Assembly (NCBI GenBank): GCA_021582295.1
Contig: CP091137.1
Coordinates: 1,506,001 to 1,570,000, forward strand
Origin: Candidatus Thiovulum stygium
GTDB lineage: Bacteria > Campylobacterota > Campylobacteria > Campylobacterales > Thiovulaceae
Reading direction: 5' to 3'
Length of the DNA: 64,000 bases
Shown: positions 10,000 through 18,759 of the stretch, one piece after another
How positions within the stretch are numbered: position 1 is the first letter of the stretch
Layout of the letters: the number at the start of each line of letters is the position of its first letter
Notes under the pieces: generated by a model
What the model was told of the DNA's origin: nothing
What the model saw: only the letters and a program-made list of their open reading frames with translations
Databases searched by the model: none
Made by a program: the position numbers and the translations under genes

Positions 10000-10090
10000 G
10001 AAAAGAGAAAATTATATATTATTTTATATATGTAAAAAGAAGTTCAAATCAAAAGCTGATGAGGTTGAAATTTTTTCGAGAGTTTCTAAG

Positions 10091-10813
10091 TTATTTAAGT
10101 TTTAAAATAGTTTCGTGAAGTTGTTCAACACTTGTTATAAAACCGAGTTCAATAGCTGAAATAAGTTGTTCTTGCCATTTTGTTCGTTTTCTTTGAATAA
10201 AAGAATCATGAGCTTTTTCATTGTAACCTCGAGTATCAAGAATATCTAACTTTTTGCGAATTAATAATGCAGTGTTTATATAAATTTGTTGATTGTTTTT
10301 GCCAATTCGATCTGGCAAAGTATCAATTATAGCATTAAGTTCTTTAAAATTTTCACCACCAGAATCTCGCCATTCAAGAAGTTTATTCTCGATGAAAATA
10401 TCAATCATTTCAAGTCGTAATGTCGGAGATAAATAAATTGCTAAATCCAGCATAATTTGAAGATTTGCCCAAACACCTCGATTTTCAGGTTTGCCACCTT
10501 TTTGAGAACGAATAACAGTGTAGTTGCTTATTGCATTGCTGTAAATTACTCTATTTTTGCTATCAAATTCCAAAACGGGAATTTCCCGTTTTGAATTCAG
10601 ATCCCCATATTTCCGCTCTACTTCGTTAATAAACTCCCAAGTTTCATTTCTTCTTAAATACTCATCAAGCCCGATTTCTCTGAAACCTTTTTCTTTTCGG
10701 TAAAGATTACCAATTTTGAGAACATCGTTCAAATTACCCATTTTTGTTAAATGACCAATTTGAATTATATGTTCTAATCCTATTTGAACAGTCATCATTT
10801 GATTTGTTTTCAT
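10091..10813 (-). CDS. KilA-N domain protein
   Basis: DNA-binding-type protein of the KilA-N/APSES superfamily, common in phages and accessory islands. The core is residues 120-180: RGVWANLQIMLDLAIYLSP, then LRLEMIDIFIENKLLEWRDSGG, a good match to the KilA-N helix pattern. The N-terminal 60 residues (TNQMMTVQIG..IGHLTKMGN) are shared with the divergently placed remnant at 11079. Residues 180-240 are helical and charged. Target and function are unknown. Its leader holds an inverted repeat that covaries with that of its paralog. Confidence 0.8.
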   Translation of the reverse strand: MKTNQMMTVQIGLEHIIQIGHLTKMGNLNDVLKIGNLYRKEKGFREIGLDEYLRRNETWEFINEVERKYGDLNSKREIPVLEFDSKNRVIYSNAISNYTVIRSQKGGKPENRGVWANLQIMLDLAIYLSPTLRLEMIDIFIENKLLEWRDSGGENFKELNAIIDTLPDRIGKNNQQIYINTALLIRKKLDILDTRGYNEKAHDSFIQRKRTKWQEQLISAIELGFITSVEQLHETILKLK

Positions 10814-10825
10814 GATAAAATTCCG

Positions 10826-10873
10826 TCGCCCTTAATTTTAATTTTTTGCAATCTAATTATAACTAAAGGGCAA
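10826..10873 (-). promoter_or_regulatory. Inverted-repeat leader/operator of the KilA-N gene (TTGCCCTT..AAGGGCGA)
   Basis: On the coding strand TTGCCCTT pairs with AAGGGCGA (8 bp, one T-G wobble) around a 32-nt AT-rich interior containing GTTATAATTA, a good -10 element. The downstream arm ends exactly 12 nt before the ATG, and GGA of the presumed ribosome site follows it. The whole block aligns with the leader of the divergent paralog at 11017-11066, where the arms differ but remain complementary. It could be an autoregulatory operator or an RNA hairpin masking the ribosome site. Confidence 0.55.
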
Positions 10874-11016
10874 CTTCTTAAAAAAATAAACTCAAAATAA
10901 CGATTCTACCGAGATTATTTATTCTAACCTAAGATTTAAAATTATAGTTTAATTTAAAAAGATTCAAGATTTTTATATTTATTCGTGATTTATGCGATGA
11001 GATCGCATTTGTAGAG

Positions 11017-11066
11017 TTAGCCTTTTGTTATAATTATATTTGGAAAAAATAAATAAAAAAGGCTGA
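11017..11066 (+). promoter_or_regulatory. Inverted-repeat leader/operator of the KilA-N paralog (TTAGCCTTTT..AAAAGGCTGA)
   Basis: A 10-bp stem with one T-G wobble encloses a 30-nt interior with GTTATAATTA. The second arm ends 12 nt before the ATG at 11079, and both leaders then share GGAATTTTATC directly before the start. Relative to the minus-strand leader, two stem pairs are swapped with compensation (G-C to A-T and C-G to G-C). A separate perfect 7-bp hairpin, atgcgat-gag-atcgcat, lies just upstream at 10992-11008. Confidence 0.55.
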
Positions 11067-11078
11067 TGGAATTTTATC

Positions 11079-11381
11079 ATGGTTACAAATCAAATGATGA
11101 TTGTCAAAATAAACGGTTTTGGAAATTTAGAAATCGGACACAAAGATATGATGGGCAAGGTCTCTCAAGTTGTTGAGATGGGAAATCAAGCACGAATTCA
11201 CAAAGGAGCAAATCCTTTTACCTTAGATCAGATTCTCAAAAAGCAAGAATTCTGGGAATTTGTTATCGCTCGAAATACTCAAATTGTTAGAAAAAGTAAA
11301 TCCTCGGAATCCGAGTATTTAAAAAATAGTGGTAAAATCGATACCGTTTATTTTCATTCTCTCCGTCATATTCGTACTTGA
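11079..11381 (+). pseudogene. Truncated KilA-N paralog running into a REP-like element
   Basis: The first 65 residues (TNQMMIVKINGFGNLEIGH..FWEFVIARNTQ) align with the N-terminus of the divergent KilA-N protein at 10091. The KilA-N core itself is missing. The frame ends in FHSLRHIRT, which is translation of the repeat starting at 11361. It therefore looks like a 3'-truncated duplicate, perhaps lost by recombination at the repeat. The promoter and leader are still well conserved, so the truncation may be recent or the short product may still be made. Confidence 0.6.
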
Positions 11382-11439
11382 TCCGAATATCCACAAAAAC
11401 ATCAAAATGGATTCCCGTGTCAAAGCACGAGAATGACGG
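11361..11439. repeat. Pair of REP-like palindromes (tail to tail)
   Basis: Unit A at 11361-11390 begins ccgtcatattcg and ends ccgaatatcc. Unit B at 11409-11439 is in the opposite orientation, beginning ggattcccg and ending gaatgacgg. Both are imperfect hairpins of about 30 bp, much richer in GC than the surroundings. Diverged versions of the same two units occur as a head-to-head pair at 40037-40120. The CCGTCAT..GGAATCC pattern resembles interspersed palindromic repeats found in many proteobacteria. The pair separates the KilA-N remnant from the end of the restriction gene. Confidence 0.8.
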
Positions 11440-11449
11440 GGAAGTTATT

Positions 11450-14350
11450 TTATCGTCCTTCGATAATCATAATTTCATCACTATTTAAATCATAAAGCTT
11501 ATAAACCAAATTATCGATTTCAGTTTCTAGTTCTATAACTCTTGTTTTAAGCTTTTCAATCTCTTTTTTTAGTTTTACCTCTCTTGAGAACTCATCATTT
11601 TTGATAGCTTCAGATAGCAATTCCTCGAAATCGTGAATCATTGGCTTTAATTCCAAAATCTCATCAACAAGTTTTACAAATGGTTGTTGGGCTTCTTGTG
11701 ATATTTTTGGGATTGGAAGCTGTTCAATGAAGATTTTTTTCCATCTTAATGCCATTCAGTATCCTAAATCTTGATAGATATTATTTTCATATAAGTAAAT
11801 GCTAAACTTTATGAATTTAATAATCGCATAATATATATTTAAATTCAAACTTAAATTTACCATGTCCATAATAATAAGCAGCAGTGATAACTTGCACATA
11901 TTCATCTTGTTATATGCAAAAGTTGAGCCTTGAGTCATAATACAAGGATACACAATCTTCTCTTTTTCAAAGTCTTGCCAATAATCACTTGCATATCTGC
12001 TTAGTGCATACCATGGAAATCTATTTTGTTTGACTTCTGGTCTGCTTGAAAGCTCTAGTTTGTATTTTTCTAAGTGTTGCACAATAACTGGATATTGACT
12101 TGTATTAAAATCCCAAGGAACATAAATCACATAAAGCCCTGCCCACTCATACCCATATCTTTTAATATCTCTACCTCGTAACATTGGCTTTATAATCTCT
12201 GCACTTTTTGGGTCTTTTGTTACAAGCTCCTCTTTTTTGGCAGTATCTATGATAAATGCTTCATTAAATCCTGTCAATATTCCTCGATAAATCTTTATAT
12301 CCCACTCTTTTAGTGGTGTGCCGATAGCCTCTATTTTTTTCTTGATTTCTAGCTCTTGAGAATTAGCAAACGAAAAACTTGAAGAAGTCAAGTCAGCTTG
12401 ATTTAAAAGCAAAAAATTTATTAAATCACTATTGACAAACTTAAATTTATTATCAAGTTTGGGACTATTTTTATGCAAAATAGTAATAGTGCTATCGACG
12501 GTTGCATCTTCAAAAACCTTGATACCATTAAAATCAACAACAATTTCAATTTGCATTTTATCAAGAATAAAAGTTCGTAAATTCTCGCCATATTTTGCTC
12601 TGAAAAATTTATTTGAACAAATAAAGCCGTTTCTACCGCTATTTTTCAATAATCTATAAGCCAGTTCATAAAAATAGACATATAAATCAGCTGTGCCACT
12701 ATAAATTTTAAATTTTTCTTCAAGATGAGGTTTAATTTGCTTAATCATTTCTTGACGAACATACGGCGGATTACCAATTACGATATCAAAACTACCAAAT
12801 TCAAAAGGCATATTTAATAGAGAATCAGCACAAATTATATTTCTATTTAGATTTGTCAATTTGCGACCTCGTTTAGCAGTTTTCAACCACAATGATAGTT
12901 TTGCAATTTCAACCGCTTCCTGATTTATATCAACTCCAAAAAGATTATTTTCAATAATCGTAATATCGAAATCTTGAGTTAAAAATAGATTTTGACCACT
13001 AATAGCAAATTTATGAATAGTTTCATAAACAGATTTATACTCATCAAACAAATAGTTAAAAGCCTGATTAAGAAAAGCTCCAGAACCAACTGCAGGATCG
13101 ATAATTTTAAGATTTTCTAAAAACTGAAGATAACTTTTAGCAGTTTCCAAACTTTTAATTTCATCAAAATTCATAAAACCGAGTTCAACTTTTTTCTCAT
13201 CGCAAAATTTTCCAACCGTTTCACGAACTATATATTCAGTTATATAATTTGGTGTGTAAAAAATTCCATCTTTTTTCCGTTTTGCCCGAGAAATATCAAA
13301 TTCGCCACCAAAAATATTTTCACGAATTTTTCCTAAATCATCAAGGCTATTTTCAAAAATATGACCTAAAATATTAACATCGATATCACTGCTAAAATCA
13401 TATTTTGAAAGTTGAATAATTTTCTCAAGAACCGAATCTGAAATCTCCAAATTATCGATTTTATGGTCATTGGCAAACAGTCCACCATTATAAGCTGGAA
13501 TATCCATTCGAACATTTCCACTATTAACAGCATTGAATAAAACCTTAATAAAATAAAAAAGAGATCTAAATTCAATATCATTTTTCCATTTTTTCAAAAT
13601 CTCATCTGAAATTTTAGGATTCAAAAGATAGCGATCTTCAGCAAAAAATATAAATATAAATCTATCGAGAATTTTTTGCGAAATTGCAAGAGCTTCAAGT
13701 TTTTCAATTTGATTCAAATTCGAAATATCGCTAAAAAGTTGAAGCCGAAGTTCCGCAAAATCCTTATAAAATAGATTTGAAATCTCCTTTTCAAATTCGT
13801 TCGTTTCGTCGAGAAGCTTTATTGGTAAATTTATAGAAATAGACTCAAAACTTAAAACAAGATGTAAAAGTTTAAAACTCTCAAAATCAAGATTAAAAAG
13901 CGAAAACGATTCAAATTTTGTTTTTTTGTCGATATAAAATCGCACCTCATCGAAATTAGAAATAATAATGTATTTAGAGTTTGAGTGCGAATTATGATAA
14001 TTAAATGCTTGAATTTCAACAGAATCGAGATTTTTTGTCTTTTGATCTTTTAGCTCAATTATTCCAATCACCTTATCATCAACGAGAATTACAGCATCAG
14101 CTTTTTTATTATCAGTCTCATTTTTCTCTTCACGGCGAATGTTAAAATGTTCTGGATTTGTGGTATCAAGAACATAACCTAGACAATTTTCAAAAACATC
14201 TCTTAAAAAACCATCTTGATATTTTTCCTCTTTTATATTTCTAATAAAATCTATTTTAGATTTATATTTTTGAAGATTTTCCCAACGACCTTTAAGAAGA
14301 TTTTCATCTTGCTTATGTCTTTTTAAAACTGTCTTTTTAAATATTTCCAT
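11450..14350 (-). pseudogene. Type IIG restriction-modification enzyme (frame disrupted near C-terminus)
   Basis: Single-chain nuclease plus N6-adenine methyltransferase of the Eco57I/TaqI class. In order: an N-terminal nuclease-like region with GIIELKDQKTKNLDS (D/E-xK type, residues 90-110), a helical linker, SAM motif I LKIIDPAVGSGAFLNQAF, motif IV IVIGNPPYVRQEM, then a TaqI-type specificity region. Near 11907 a base is missing: the shifted frame reads YVQVITAAYYYGHGKF, typical for the family. An extra base near 11828 restores the first frame. A TGA at 11756 then interrupts it in frame before MALRWKKIFIEQLPIPKIS, the usual C-terminal motif. So two compensating indels and one stop separate the specificity end. 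Confidence 0.85.
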
Positions 14351-14385
14351 CTCTTTCCTTTTTGTTAAATTTTGAGAACTTCAAA

Positions 14386-15066
14386 CTATTCATCGAAGTT
14401 GTTATTTTTAGAATTTAAAGTCTCTATTTCTTTTAGCATTTTTAAAGACTCAAAATGATAATCGATTCGTTCATTAATAAAATTTGAAATTAATTGTCGA
14501 GCAACAGGTTTTAAGCCTCGTTTTATATCAAGCATAATATGAGAATATATATAATCTCTAGCTTTATATTCAAGTTTAGTTTGTTTATTCCATCCTTTTT
14601 CTTTTTCGAGAGTTGAATTAATATATATATTCATATTAATAATAATCCATTTATGATTATCGCCTTCATATATTTTTGGTAAAAAGTGCTGTCTAAATTC
14701 GTTATATCTATCGCCTCCAAGTTCTCGAATATCTGGATAATGTTCCATAAAAAATTTATAAACTTTAATTTCGAACTCTTTTGAAACCCAAGTCGCAAAT
14801 TTAAAAGCTAACAAATGGTGAATTCGTTTTGTCTTACCTCTACCATTAATAATTTGAGACTCATTTAAATTATCAGCGATTTTTAAAGCTTCAATAAAAT
14901 CTATGGTATCTTTGCGAGTCATAAAAATATTGAATCGCTTATCAAGAAGACCTGTAAATCTTAAAATTTCAACCTCTAATTCATTAACATAAATCATTTT
15001 TGAATGCATATCTTGAGCAAAAAGAATATCATCAAACTTAATTTCAAGTTTTTGATCTGTTGTCAA
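14386..15066 (-). CDS. KilA-N-like DNA-binding protein upstream of the R-M gene
   Basis: Protein of 226 aa starting with TTG at 15066 (caa on the plus strand), preceded by AGGA at good spacing. The middle part (residues 75-115, HHLLAFKFATWVSKEFEIKVYKFFMEHYPDI) matches the KilA-N core helix pattern. The N-terminus (LEIKFDDILFAQDMHSKMIYVNELE) differs from the paralogs at 10-11 kb. It is 35 bp upstream of the restriction-modification gene on the same strand, so co-transcription and a regulatory role are plausible but not shown. Confidence 0.65.
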   Translation of the reverse strand: MTTDQKLEIKFDDILFAQDMHSKMIYVNELEVEILRFTGLLDKRFNIFMTRKDTIDFIEALKIADNLNESQIINGRGKTKRIHHLLAFKFATWVSKEFEIKVYKFFMEHYPDIRELGGDRYNEFRQHFLPKIYEGDNHKWIIINMNIYINSTLEKEKGWNKQTKLEYKARDYIYSHIMLDIKRGLKPVARQLISNFINERIDYHFESLKMLKEIETLNSKNNNFDE

Positions 15067-15419
15067 TAGACTTTCCTAAGTAAATTTATTTTATGAATAT
15101 TTCATTTTAGCTTGAAATAAATCACATATATAAATATATTATAAATTTTTCGTAAAGTCAAGTAAAAAACATATTAAATTTTGAGAATTGTAGCAGTCAA
15201 AATTAATTTTTAGCTTAAAACATGCAATAAATTAGCTCTGAAAAAAATTTATATTCAATAAAAATATATACTCTATAAATTTACAAATACTCAAAGATGC
15301 TCATGGTCGGGATTTTTTAATTTTTTGATCTATAAAATATAAATTTAGCATTTCAACATTAAAACCATATTATATAAATATACTTGATAGACACCTCATC
15401 AAATGCCACTTAAAAATAA

Positions 15420-15569
15420 AACTAATTCTTAAGCTTAAGCAAACTTTTTAAAATAGCGATTTTTTCGATGAGGTCAAATTCAAATAATTTGAAGATTTTT
15501 TTTGAAAAGCTCAACTCCCATGAGAGGCACTCTAACAAAAAAATAACTATAAATTCATTTATATTTAAG
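15420..15569. repeat. Direct repeat copy 1 (150 bp)
   Basis: Starts aactaattcttaagc and ends attcatttatatttaag. It includes the 12-bp perfect palindrome cttaagcttaag near its left end, the octamer GATGAGGT at 15467 and the segment tcccatgagaggcactc. The second copy 48 bp to the right is nearly identical: one extra T in the T-run and one substitution (ataactat versus atcactat). Confidence 0.9.
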
Positions 15570-15617
15570 GTTACTAAAAAAGTGCTGTTTTTAGCCAATT
15601 TTGACCAATTTTCGATC

Positions 15618-15768
15618 AACTAATTCTTAAGCTTAAGCAAACTTTTTAAAATAGCGATTTTTTCGATGAGGTCAAATTCAAATAATTTGAAGATTTTTTT
15701 TTGAAAAGCTCAACTCCCATGAGAGGCACTCTAACAAAAAAATCACTATAAATTCATTTATATTTAAG
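15618..15768. repeat. Direct repeat copy 2 (151 bp)
   Basis: Near-identical to 15420-15569, with GATGAGGT at 15665. High identity despite apparently non-coding status implies a recent duplication or conservation. It is read towards ybgC, which begins 229 bp to the right. Possible roles include a pair of small RNA genes or a recombination scar. Confidence 0.9.
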
Positions 15769-15996
15769 CTTTTAAATTACTATTTTTTAGTAGTTTTGCG
15801 GTGCAAACTAATTTTTAAAAAAATTAGATAAATATTTATAATAGCTAAAAGTTAGTTTTCTTAAATAGAGCTTTAAAGTTTAAATGGTTTGAAAAGTTGT
15901 TTTGTTGGAATGAGATTATTAAAGTTTTAAACGAAAAAATCTTGTTCGTGCTAAAACTCAAGAAAGTTTCGCACGAAAATTTAATAAGAAATTTGT

Positions 15997-16374
15997 TTAT
16001 CTATTTTTGAAGTTTGTAAAAAATTCTAAAGTTTCATGAGTTATCTTTGAAACTTTTTCCCCTTTCAAATGAGCCAATAAAATTTTAGCTTCGAAAATCA
16101 GTTCATTGTTTCGATAAATATTTTGAATTAACTTAAGTGAAGCCCCACGAATTTCAGAAACAAGAGTCTTAACTATTAAAATATCGCTTAATTTTGCACT
16201 TTTAATAAATTCCGCTTCTATTTTTTTAACAACAAAATGAGAATCTCCATTAATTGGCGACAAACCTTTTTGAAAAAATAGTTCGCTTCTTGCTCTTTCG
16301 CAAAACTTTAAATAGTTTGAATGATATACAAATCCGCTTGTATCAGTATCTTCATAATATACACGAATTTGCAT
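15997..16374 (-). CDS. ybgC: Acyl-CoA thioesterase, YbgC/4HBT family
   Basis: Hot-dog-fold thioesterase of 125 aa. The diagnostic start is MQIRVYYEDTDTSGFVYHSNYLKFCERAR, where the Asp of the D-x2-G-x3-H motif is catalytic. The remainder (VVKKIEAEFIKSAKLSDIL, then EIRGASLKLIQNIYR) fits the fold. It lies five bases downstream of bamA, so it is probably in its transcript. Family members act on short or medium acyl-CoA or acyl-ACP; the substrate here is not deducible. Confidence 0.9.
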   Translation of the reverse strand: MQIRVYYEDTDTSGFVYHSNYLKFCERARSELFFQKGLSPINGDSHFVVKKIEAEFIKSAKLSDILIVKTLVSEIRGASLKLIQNIYRNNELIFEAKILLAHLKGEKVSKITHETLEFFTNFKNR

Positions 16375-16379
16375 AATTT

Positions 16380-18607
16380 TTAAAATCTTCGTCCCATCGT
16401 AAATTCAAATTTTGAGAGTGCATCACCCGGTTTATCATTAAATGGTCGCGAAAATATAAACTGAATTGGTGCCATTGGTGAAATCCAATCAAGAGAAATT
16501 CCGTAACCACCGCGATTAGCCATATCAAAATTTTCAACTCCGATCCAACCGTAATCGACGAAACCAGTCAATCTCATTTTTGCTTCAGCAGAAATTGGAA
16601 TACTTGCTTCTATACTTTGAGTAAAACTTTTTTTAGCTTTTATATATTTATATTCATAAATATCGCGATTTGGAAAAGCATTTCCATCATAACCTCGAAT
16701 TGAACTAATACCGCCCATATATATAGATTCGTTAATTGGTATAAACCCATTATCGTTAATAGTTCTTAATTTTGATTTTGATCTTAAAATTAAGTCATAA
16801 TCAATATATTTATTTAAACCAAAGTAAGAGTTAAAAGAGAGTGTATTTTTTAAGAATTTTGCATCACCTGATAAACCAGCATATTCTATAGAATCAGCTA
16901 AAATCAGACCTTCTCGAGGAGTAAAATAATCATCAGTTGTATCGTAAGTTGTATTTATAAATATAGAACTTTTTAAATAAGATTCTATATAAGTTGTATC
17001 AAAATCTGCCGAAATATCGCTATATTGAACATCACTATAACTATAACCAATAGAACTTTTTAGATTTCTTGTAAATTTTCTACCAATCGAAATATCAAAT
17101 CCAACATCTTTAACAGTATAATAATCATATTCATATTTATTACGATTAACTGAAAAACTACCACTATAAAGTGAATCATTAATTCTTTGATTAGTTAAAG
17201 TTATAGAATAATTTGTAGATATCTTTGAAATTTGAAGAGCAAAACCCAAATCTATTCCACTACCAAATATATTTCTATCGCTGATTCCAGCATCAAAAGT
17301 TAAACCTAAATATGTGCTATAACCTCCGCCAACTTGAACCATTCCACTTTGACCCTCTTTTACAGAAACGATCAAATCGATTTCATTATCAGAAATTTTT
17401 TCCTCTTTGATTTGAACATCATCAAAATAGCCCAATCGTCCGAGACTATTTTTAGAATCTTTTAAATCAGTTAAATTATAAAAATCACTTGGAGCTAAAT
17501 ATATTTCTCGTCGAACAATTCGATCAAGAGTTAAACGATTGCCAGAAATAATTACATTTCTAATTTTTACTCGATTCCCTTTTTTAATTTTATATATAAT
17601 ATCAAGACTATTTTTATCGATTTTATTCACATCAGGAGATATTTCTACAAAAGCATAACCTAAATCTGCAACTATATTTTTTAAATTTTGAATATCATCT
17701 CGTAAATATTTAACATTAAAATTTTGATCTTTTTTTAATTTAAATTTTAAAAGTTCTTTTTTAAATTTTCAGGAACCTCATCGATAAAATCAAAATTTAT
17801 ATTATTTATTTTATATTTTTCACCCTCATTTATTTTATATTTTATAGTTGCTATATATCTATAAAAATCTATATTTGCGATTGGTTTAGAAACGACGACA
17901 TCAATAAAACCTCGTTCCATATAGAATTCACGAATTCTTTCAGAGTCAATTTCTGCCTCTTTAATTTTCATTTTGCCATCATTTCGACCAATTAACCAAC
18001 CAAAACCCTCTTCAGCTCGATTAGTAATTTGGTTTTCTAATTCACTATGCGAAAACGATTTTAAACCATCAAATTCTAATTTTTTAATAATTATCTGTTC
18101 CCCTTCTCGGGCGATAAATTCTAATTCAGTAGTTCCATTATCTAATTTGACTTGATGAACTTCAACAATATTATCAATTGTTCCTGTAAAATTAAGAGCA
18201 TCTAAAATCTTATTTTTAGTTGAATTAATTTTTGCATTATCAACAAAAGAGCCTTTTTTTATTTTTAAGAATTCTTTTTGTTTTTCTTCATCGTTTTCAA
18301 GAAATCCAGTTATAGAAATCTTTGAAATTCGAGATTTTTCTATAAAAATAAATTGAATGGTCTCATTTTTATCATAATATTTAACTTCTATATCATCAAA
18401 GTATCCTTGAGAATATAATCTTTTTATTGCTGAATTTATTTCTGAATCATTTGGAACACTATTTTCGTCAAAACCTAATAATTCTTTTGCACTGTTTTTT
18501 GATAGACTATCAAGTCCAGAAAAATCTATATGAGATACGATATAGTTATTCGCAAAGAGTGGTGATAAAGCTGTAATAATTGGAAATATGGTTAATTTTT
18601 TTTTCAT
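16380..18607 (-). CDS. bamA: Outer membrane assembly factor BamA (one frameshift)
   Basis: Omp85 protein that folds beta-barrels into the outer membrane. The start is taken at the ATG at 18607 (MKKKLTIFPIITALSPLFA, a signal peptide). POTRA domains follow (IVSHIDFSGLDSLSK..., KISITGFLENDEEKQ, IIIKKLEFDGLKSFS, KIRNVIISGNRLTLDRIVRREI), then the 16-strand barrel with the L6 motif as SSIRGYDGN and a C-terminal aromatic FTMGRRF. The frame breaks at T6 17757-17762: one extra base (A7 coding) gives VPENLKKELLKFKLKKDQNF and joins both halves through POTRA 5. The gene is essential and conserved, so it is kept as one gene. Confidence 0.93.
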
Positions 18608-18759
18608 AAGATTCCCTAAATTATTTAAGATAACTTGCAATTTTACCAAAAGTAAAAAATTAAACAGATGGATATATTTAATCTTTATAAATATATATTC
18701 TGTTTTTAGATATTTCTATAAATTAAACATATCAAATTTAAAATTTTAAAAGGAATAAT

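Larger units (their letters stand above)
15067..15996. other. Long non-coding stretch with duplicated 150-bp block
   Basis: About 930 bp without a convincing gene. It is extremely AT-rich and contains the direct repeat described separately, three copies of the GATGAGGT octamer (15393 inverted, 15467, 15665) and a hairpin-like cgtgctaaaactc..gtttcgcacg near 15945. A 65-codon frame at 15422-15619 (minus) is made mostly of the repeat and has no recognisable product. I looked for tmRNA, SRP RNA and RNase P RNA landmarks and saw none. Confidence 0.6.

Noticed and set aside
9818-10090. Riboswitch or small RNA in the gap before the KilA-N gene end
   Set aside because: Only a simple hairpin with T-run is visible; no known riboswitch core could be recognised.
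11079-11381. A functional small KilA-N protein
   Set aside because: The KilA-N core is absent and the tail is translation of a REP-like repeat, so truncation is the better explanation.
15422-15619. A 65-codon hydrophobic frame on the minus strand (possible small toxin)
   Set aside because: It is composed almost wholly of one copy of the direct repeat, has no ribosome site and its equivalent in the second copy has no start. Kept only as part of the non-coding entry.
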